Assembly: GCA_900642245.1 (NCBI GenBank) | Contig: CAAAJI010000760.1 | Coordinates: 1 to 11,356, forward strand | Direction: 5' to 3' | Source: Fragilaria radians | Taxonomy: Eukaryota > Bacillariophyta > Fragilariophyceae > Fragilariales > Fragilariaceae | Length of the DNA: 11,356 nucleotides | Shown: one piece after another, positions 7,209-11,356 of the stretch | Layout: each line of letters starts with the position of its first letter | Numbering within the stretch: the first letter of the stretch is position 1 | Position numbers and translations under genes: made by a program | The notes under the pieces: model-generated | What the model was told of the DNA's origin: nothing | Databases searched by the model: none | Seen by the model: only the letters and a program-made list of their open reading frames with translations

Positions 7209-7869
7209 TTAGAATTTCATGGCGCAATCGGGGATAGCATTCTTTCTTTTCATCTCACAAATTCGTCGATTTTTGACGATACTCCTCCGACTCATCATTG
7301 ACATCTTCCTCCTTCTAGTCACTAACCATCTCATCCTCCCGTTGAAAAACACTTCTATGTGCCGTTCTAAACCTTTTTCAGGCAATGTTTTGTCAAAATA
7401 TCCGCACAATTATGCATTGTAGATATCTTAGTAACTGTATTGATTCCACTCTTTTTCAACTGTCTCATGAAACGAATACTAACTCCAGTATGTTCTACAA
7501 CCTAATCTCCTATTATTGAGAAAGCAACTGCTCCTTTATTGTTTACCATCGGGAGCGTCACTTTAACCACTGATTCCAATAAATTCGTGGCATATATCAT
7601 TCCGTGCACACAACTAATGGCTGCAGTTAATTCTGTCTCTTTAACAGATAACAACACACTTTCCTATATTCTACTTTTTGTCGCTTCTACCACATTTTTT
7701 TAGAAATACCGCAAATCCTGTTGCGCTCTTCCTTGTTTCTTTTGTCCTTTGCAAAGTCAGAATCTGAAACTCCACCTTAAATATCTTTCTTCTCTCCTTT
7801 CAATCCCATTCTCCCACGGGTTTAATTTGTATTCCTTTGTCTAAATTGTATAGAAAGTACATCATTACC
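7209..7869 (-). pseudogene. E5 RNase H and polyprotein C-terminus
   Basis: After the thumb comes GVSDSDFAKDK, with the RNase H first-Asp block. RKSATGFAVFL, VLLSVKETELTAAISCVHG and LPMVNNKGAVAF follow, where copia has V-x-D-N-x-G-A; the Asp is replaced by Asn. VEHTGVSIRFMRQLK and MHNCADILTK near 7430-7390 lead, after a frame change, to TLPEKGLERHIEVFFNGRMR, the L-P-x-x-x-x-x-x-H terminal phrase of copia polyproteins. The residues after it are Arg- and Met-rich and end at a stop near 7209. At least three frame changes and two stops are needed. No LTR was recognised beyond 7209. Confidence 0.85.
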
Positions 7870-8739
7870 CGCATCATTGCCTTTTCATGCTCCGGACTGG
7901 TTTTTGTTTTGTGAATCTTGACAGCTCACGCGCCACATAGAGCAAATCTGGTCTCAACCATTTGCTAAATACAATAGCTGACCAATTCCTGACCGAAGCC
8001 TGCTCATTGCCATCATTTGATTTCCCTCCTACCAAAACTGGCACTGCTTCAAACAATTACTAGTTGTGTTAGTTTAATACTTACATTTCTTTCTACATTG
8101 CATCCAATAAACTCGTTCATTTCACCAGCATTGTCACATTCAAATCATTCCTTTAGCTGTAACGTACTGCTTTTGACACTTTCTTCACTCTCTAGAATCA
8201 TGCTATTGTCCACCCATGTTATTTTGCCTGTAAGTGCATTCTTATTTCATTGGTAATACAGGCATGGTTCATTGAGCTTCTATAGCATTTCATATTTTTC
8301 ATAGCCATCAACAATTCTCTGTAAAGAGCTCTCCCTGCTTGTTGCAACCCATAGATTATCCGTGTTAACCTTAGCACTACATTGTTTGAATATTGTCCTT
8401 TAAATCCTTTCTTCCATCTACAATTCCTCTCCATCCAAAAACCTACCCTTTAAAAATGCTCCCTGGACATCAACAATGTGAGCTGTAAAATTAGCAATGA
8501 TCATTGGCACCATCATCATCTTAATAGTTGTTTCGTTCGTGACTGATGCAGCTATCTCATTTTCCTGAAAATGAACATCTCTTTCCTGTTCATATCCTCT
8601 TGCGTTAATTCTGGCTCAATATTTCTGTTTGGCTTCTTTTGCATCGCCCATCTGCATTTAAGTGTTTTTCCATTTTTGCTTACCTCATCTTTAAGTACCG
8701 GAGTCCACACTTGGTTTGCAATCATTCTCTGATATTATC
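7870..8739 (-). pseudogene. E5 reverse transcriptase
   Basis: YQRMIANQVWTPVLKDEV and KTLKCRWAMQKK start the RT at about 8735. After frame changes come ARINARGYEQERDVHFQENE, EIAASVTNETTIKMMMVPMI and IVDVQGAFLKGRFLDGEEL; VDVQGAF holds the first catalytic Asp. YSNNVVLRLTRIIYGLQQAG and RALYRELLMAMKNMK follow. The active-site box near 8216-8205 reads W-V-D-N instead of the usual V-D-D, so the last catalytic Asp is replaced by Asn. FECDNAGEMNEFIGC and then WLRPDLLYVARELSRFTK mark the thumb and connection. Stops interrupt at several points. All blocks are in the copia order, and only the integrase upstream is missing. Confidence 0.88.
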
Positions 8740-9204
8740 AACGGTGTATCCCTTCCCAAACACGTTTCAGAACTCAACAAATTTTGGATTCCAAAACGTA
8801 GGCCTTTTGCTGTCAGAATCATTTTATTGAAGGTAAGTTGGAACTTCCCATCTGGACTTGTTATTTCAATTTCTTCTTGACACCCATTCATTTTCCATCC
8901 TTTCTTGAGTACTGGTGTAACGCTGAAACAGCTATACTTGCCCTTTGGTATCAGCATCACATATGTAAGTCAAATTGATGATGATTCCTCTAACTTCTCC
9001 AACCAGGGTTGCTCTTTTGCACAACCCGTTACTCATAATGATTGTTGATTGAATCTCTCTGGTAGATATTCCCACTGTGGTGTACTTGGCAGCAGTATCC
9101 GTGATCCATAGATTGGAATCTTTACGACTGACTTCCTCATTTGCATCAGACAATATTTCCACATCAATCTCTTGATGACTTAAGGCAACTGTTTCATTAT
9201 TCAT
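8740..9204 (-). pseudogene. E5 aspartic protease
   Basis: The reading from 9204 contains SNLWITDTAAKYTT. LWITDTAA stands where copia proteases have L-W-x-x-D-T-G-A; the catalytic Asp is kept (9099-9097) but the Gly of D-T-G is replaced by Ala, which should impair the active site. STREIQSTIIMSNGLCKRAT then LVGEVRG match the glycine- and threonine-rich flap region. After a frame change near 8950 comes VLKKGWKMNGCQEEIEITSP, then DGKFQLTFNKMILTAKGLRF, the usual end of the protease segment. The remaining residues (LLSSETCLGRDTPL) show no family match. The normal D-T-G-A wording is from family knowledge. Confidence 0.85.
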
Positions 9205-9501
9205 TTTCGCGGATTAGCTTACCTAGTTGTGCAAGGGTTACTCAAGAAGTATCGTGCAACAGATACCATTTCAAAGGTAGAATTAGGATAAGCATGAAAA
9301 AGGGGACCAATCCTGCACTGTTATTTGAATAGCTAAGTAGCATAGAGGAACAATTCCTGGCACCAGGGGATAAAATTGATGAAGCTGATCTCATTGCTAT
9401 TTTATTGGATGTTGCGCCGGATGAATCGATACTAAAGGCAATCCAAAGTTCAAAGGGAAGTGAACTTACCTTACTGGAACTCAGCATTGTGATGGGATAA
9501 C
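9205..9501 (+). pseudogene. E6 gag C-terminal half (UBN2-like)
   Basis: One frame reads GLLKKYRATDTISKVELG, a stop, and a frame change leads to MKKGTNPALLFE (Met codon 9294-9296). A stop, then LSSIEEQFLAPGDKIDEADL and IAILLDVAPDES follow. This is the copia gag helix pattern M-K-K-G-T-D-P-x-x-L-F-E-x-L-x-x-I-E and D-x-x-D-L-I-A-x-x-x-D-x-A-P-x-E, which in full elements ends near a zinc knuckle. The reading ends with LTLLELSIVMG and a stop at 9499-9501. No C-x-x-C-x-x-x-x-H-x-x-x-x-C knuckle is seen. In life this protein would form the particle shell. Confidence 0.85.
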
Positions 9502-9534
9502 ATAATAGTCTGATAAACTTCATCATTGTAGGTA

Positions 9535-9917
9535 ATAAAAATGGTAATGATGTAGAAATCCATGTCAAAGTTAGGGAGGGAACAGCGAGTAACAAAGATT
9601 CGACTGATTTAAGATATGTTGATGATGAGAATGAAAATTATGCCAAAGCTGACCAAGACGAAGATGATAATGACAATGAAACAATTTGATCAGAGTGCAA
9701 GGACATAATTGTAAGTAGAAATGAAAATGAATCTGTAATTAAGACAAAGGAATCTGGAGGAATTGGAATGTATTTATGGGAAGAATACTCTTTGATTGGT
9801 GCAGGACTACTTGATGAGAGCATAAACACTATAAAGGAACTGCAAACACTAAACTATGATCAAGCAATGACTACACCAGAACGAGAACAATGGAGCAAGG
9901 CAGTCAAAGAAGGATGA
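9535..9917 (+). pseudogene. E6 acidic spacer and RT N-terminal block
   Basis: A single frame with one stop in about 127 codons reads GNKNGNDVEIHVKV, an Asp/Glu/Asn-rich stretch (VDDENENYAKADQDEDDNDN), a stop near 9687-9689, then MYLWEEYSLIGAGLLDESIN. It ends with ELQTLNYDQAMTTPEREQWS and KAVKEG before a stop. The phrase Y-D-x-A-M-x-x-P-x-R-x-x-W-x-x-A-V-x-E is the typical entry block of copia RT. The palm, with all three catalytic Asp residues, is absent after it. Confidence 0.8.
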
Positions 9918-10375
9918 AGATGTGAGTTTTGAAAATGATGGCTATTCAGATTCTGACTGTGCAAAGGATTTAGAGACGAGAAGAAAATGTACGTGGATTT
10001 TGAGTTCTCATAAATAGAGCCCCCGCCCCTGTAAGTGTCAAAAGTAAAATGCAAGAGAGCGAAAGATTGTCTGTCACCGAAGCGGAGTTGGTGTCGGCAA
10101 CACAATGTATGCAAGAAATGTTATTTGTTAAGAAGTTCATTGAATCAGTCGGGCTAAGGATTGAACTTCCTATGATACTCAAGATAGAAAATAAGGGTGC
10201 TGAAGATTTAGTAAATAACTATGGTAGAATTTGATACATCAAAGTTAAGTACATTCATATAAAAGTATTGAAAGGTTTGATTAAAGTAGATTGGATTTGT
10301 TCGGAAAGTCACCAAAAATTTAAATGGAATTACTTTCAACAAGCACATCAAAAGGTTTTGTGGTCGGTTGTAAAA
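9918..10375 (+). pseudogene. E6 RNase H and polyprotein C-terminus
   Basis: DEDVSFENDGYSDSDCAKDL then ETRRKCTWIL gives the RNase H first-Asp block. After a stop and frame change come APAPVSVKSKMQESERLSVT, EAELVSATQCMQEMLFVKKF and LPMILKIENKGAEDLVNNYG, which is one of the best kept pieces in the window. The expected D-N-K-G-A is E-N-K-G-A, so a catalytic Asp is replaced by Glu. YIKVKYIHIKVLKGLIKVDW follows a stop, and a frame change gives FNKHIKRFCG, the terminal K-H block. The well kept part is open from 10049 to 10234. Confidence 0.88.
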
Positions 10376-10439
10376 TGAATTTCTAAGAGAAGACACGAGT
10401 GAATCAGAAAGAGTGACTAAATCACAAATTAGCAAGAAA

Positions 10440-10695
10440 TCTGACAAATTTCTAAGGAGAATTAACAAGTTTACTAGTTATTTAGCAGATGCAACTAGCT
10501 AATAACACGAGACCTGAGATAATATACGCAGTGCATCAGGCAGCCAGATTTACTCATCAACCTCGGCAATCATATGTAGTGGCAGTGAAGCAAATCGCCA
10601 GTTACCTATATTGAACCAAAAATGAAGGAATGGTATTTTGTCCTCAAATTGAGCTCTAAGTTGATTGTGAAGGGATGAAGGAAATTATGAGAATA
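10440..10695 (+). mobile_element. E7: Ty1/copia fragment, RT thumb to RNase H connection
   Basis: The plus strand reads NKFTSYLADATS then, after stops, NTRPEIIYAVHQAARFTHQP and QSYVVAVKQIASYL, a stop, and TKNEGMVFCPQIEL. This is the copia phrase L-N-Y-L-x-x-x-T-R-P-D-I-x-x-A-V-H-Q-x-A-R-F ... R-Y-L-x-x-T-K-D-x-G-x-x-x-x-P found after the RT active site. Its wording (H-Q-A-A-R-F) belongs to the E2/E4 type of copia, not to E5/E6 (R-E-L-S-R-F), so it is a separate insertion and not the tail of E6. RNase H itself is missing after about 10695. The short stretch 10376-10439 is unassigned. Confidence 0.8.
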
Positions 10696-10788
10696 TTTTT
10701 TGCGAAGCCAATAACTCGATCTCAACTACGTTGTGATGACGCATTGAAAATACATAAAGCACGTCCATGTGGTATTTGTCATTTACAG
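10696..10788. other. Junction between E7 and the host gene fragment, possible splice acceptor
   Basis: No retroelement wording is visible here although the plus frame stays open. The segment ends with TTTGTCATTTACAG at 10775-10788, a pyrimidine-rich run plus AG that would suit an intron 3' splice site. If so, the retroelement pile sits in an intron or has replaced the upstream exons of the next gene. Confidence 0.35.
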
Positions 10789-11233
10789 CCGAATGGTGTT
10801 TTGTTAAGTTCCCTCTCTCACCAAATACTTCAAGATGTAATTTTCTGTCTTGGAGACAATAATTCTACTCTGGTATTAGAAGTGGTTGTGGAAATTGTCA
10901 TCTTGACATGCCAAGCAATTCAAGATAATCAGAGTATGGAAAGCTTGGTGATGAAACTGTACTCTCTTCTTTGTCCACTTCTAACAACGGAATTTACGAA
11001 TCTAAATACAGAAATTGCCCTGGTATTGAAAATCTGTTGATATTAATAGGAAGATGGAGGAGATAACATCTTTGATGGAAAGTGCGACGAAAAAGGCCGA
11101 GATCATTGAGTGTGAAAATAAACGCATTTTAGCCAAAGTGGGACATCTCGAGGAGGAGATTTCTCGTCTGCAGCAAGAAATAGCAGTCTATTCTGCAAAG
11201 CTCTGCACTAACCTAAACTACGATGAGAAATAA
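10789..11233 (+). pseudogene. 3' part of an unrecognised host gene, helical with coiled-coil tail, frameshifted
   Basis: From 10789 a frame reads PNGVLLSSLSHQILQDVIFC, LGDNNSTLVLEVVVEIVILT, CQAIQDNQSMESLVMKLYSL and LCPLLTTEFTNLNTEIALVL to a stop at 11038-11040. The amphipathic helices resemble HEAT/ARM-type repeats. A second frame, open after 11029, gives KSVDINRK, a Met at 11054, and a charged heptad-like coiled coil (VGHLEEEISRLQQEIAVYSA) to TAA at 11231-11233. The frames differ by one base and meet at AAAA (11029-11032), so one base too many there would join them. I do not recognise the family. It resembles no retroelement domain. It could be a live gene end with a sequencing error, a pseudogene, or an exon pair; too short for an intron between the parts. 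Confidence 0.55.
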
Positions 11234-11356
11234 GCTTAGACTAGAATTCAGAGAGTCATTTTCTTCATTACGTATAAATATGCAAAGCAATCTTTTCCCT
11301 TTATGAACCATGACATAAATCATCGTCTAAACTCGAACTCCGGAATCCTCGGGAAT
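11234..11356. other. 3' flank of the host gene fragment
   Basis: AT-rich at first (TACGTATAAATATGCAAA), then higher in GC at the edge. It probably holds the 3' untranslated part. Reading the minus strand from the edge gives a few open codons before a stop, which could be the end of a convergent gene, but this is too short to support. Confidence 0.3.

Larger units (their letters stand above)
7209..9204 (-). mobile_element. E5: Ty1/copia deletion derivative, protease-RT-RNase H without integrase
   Basis: The minus strand gives protease (9204-8740), reverse transcriptase (8736-7870) and RNase H (about 7869-7209), covering the polyprotein from just after gag to its end. It is the most complete copy in the window. 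The roughly 500-residue integrase that should lie between protease and RT is missing, and the two domains meet at about 8740. There are several stops and frame changes, and catalytic residues in all three remaining enzymes are altered. It lies head to head with E6 at 9204/9205. E6's RNase H is clearly of the same clade (shared YSDSDxAKD-like and SVxExEL wording). Confidence 0.88.
9205..10375 (+). mobile_element. E6: Ty1/copia deletion derivative, gag-RT N-terminus-RNase H
   Basis: The plus strand gives the C-terminal half of a copia gag (9205-9501), an acidic spacer with the RT N-terminal block (9535-9911), and RNase H to the polyprotein end (9912-10375). Protease, integrase and the whole RT palm are missing, and each junction is abrupt. 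Stops and frame changes make it inactive. The fragment starts next to E5's protease on the opposite strand, so the two copies are head to head. E6 belongs to the same copia clade as E5 by RNase H wording. Confidence 0.87.

Noticed and set aside
9242..10182. Minus-strand open frames rich in Ser and Leu
   Set aside because: They are antisense to the gag, spacer and RNase H wording of E6 and have low-complexity composition that mirrors its acidic spacer.
11290..11356. C-terminus of a convergent gene at the window edge
   Set aside because: Only about ten open codons are visible before stops in two frames; there is not enough sequence to support it.
1..11356. A new defence, toxin or biosynthetic cluster
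   Set aside because: Outside the LRR gene and the 3' host fragment, nearly all recognisable coding text belongs to decayed LTR retroelements; no operon-like set of intact genes exists.

Overview
The window looks like nuclear DNA from a diatom, most likely a pennate one. Two things point there. One is a large leucine-rich-repeat membrane protein of the type that is expanded in diatom genomes (acidic cytosolic N-terminus, one membrane span, plant-type LRRs, Cys-rich end). The other is a dense set of decayed LTR-retrotransposon fragments whose Ty1/copia wording resembles diatom copia elements. No bacterial-style operons, rRNA, tRNA or CRISPR arrays were seen. The species call is inference from protein style only.

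Layout. Positions 1-2377 (minus) hold an intact but incomplete LRR transmembrane gene whose 3' end lies outside the window. Positions 2378-2689 are its upstream flank. From 2690 to about 10695 almost everything recognisable is retroelement debris: E1, copia, minus, integrase tail plus RT start (2690-3680); a 38-bp tandem repeat (3681-3823); an unassigned stretch (3824-4404); E2, copia, minus, pre-integrase linker plus integrase core (4405-5130); E3, Ty3/gypsy, minus, RNase H plus integrase (5165-5822); E4, copia, plus, integrase/RT spacer plus RT (5990-7165); E5, copia, minus, protease-RT-RNase H with no integrase (7209-9204); E6, copia, plus, gag-RT N-terminus-RNase H with no protease, integrase or RT core (9205-10375); E7, copia, plus, RT/RNase H connection (about 10440-10695). 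The last part, 10789-11233 (plus), is the 3' end of what looks like a host gene, helical with a coiled-coil tail, broken by one apparent frameshift.

Function. The only gene likely to make a functional product is the LRR protein, a probable cell-surface recognition or adhesion receptor without a kinase domain. The retroelement fragments are all disabled by stops, frameshifts, lost catalytic residues and internal deletions. They represent at least three copia lineages and one gypsy lineage inserted in both orientations, so the interval between the two host genes has acted as a repeated insertion and deletion site. I found no convincing new defence or biosynthetic system. The most unusual items are the five-copy cytosolic motif in the LRR protein, the domain-skipping deletion derivatives E5 and E6 placed head to head, and the minisatellite sitting exactly where E1's integrase breaks off.
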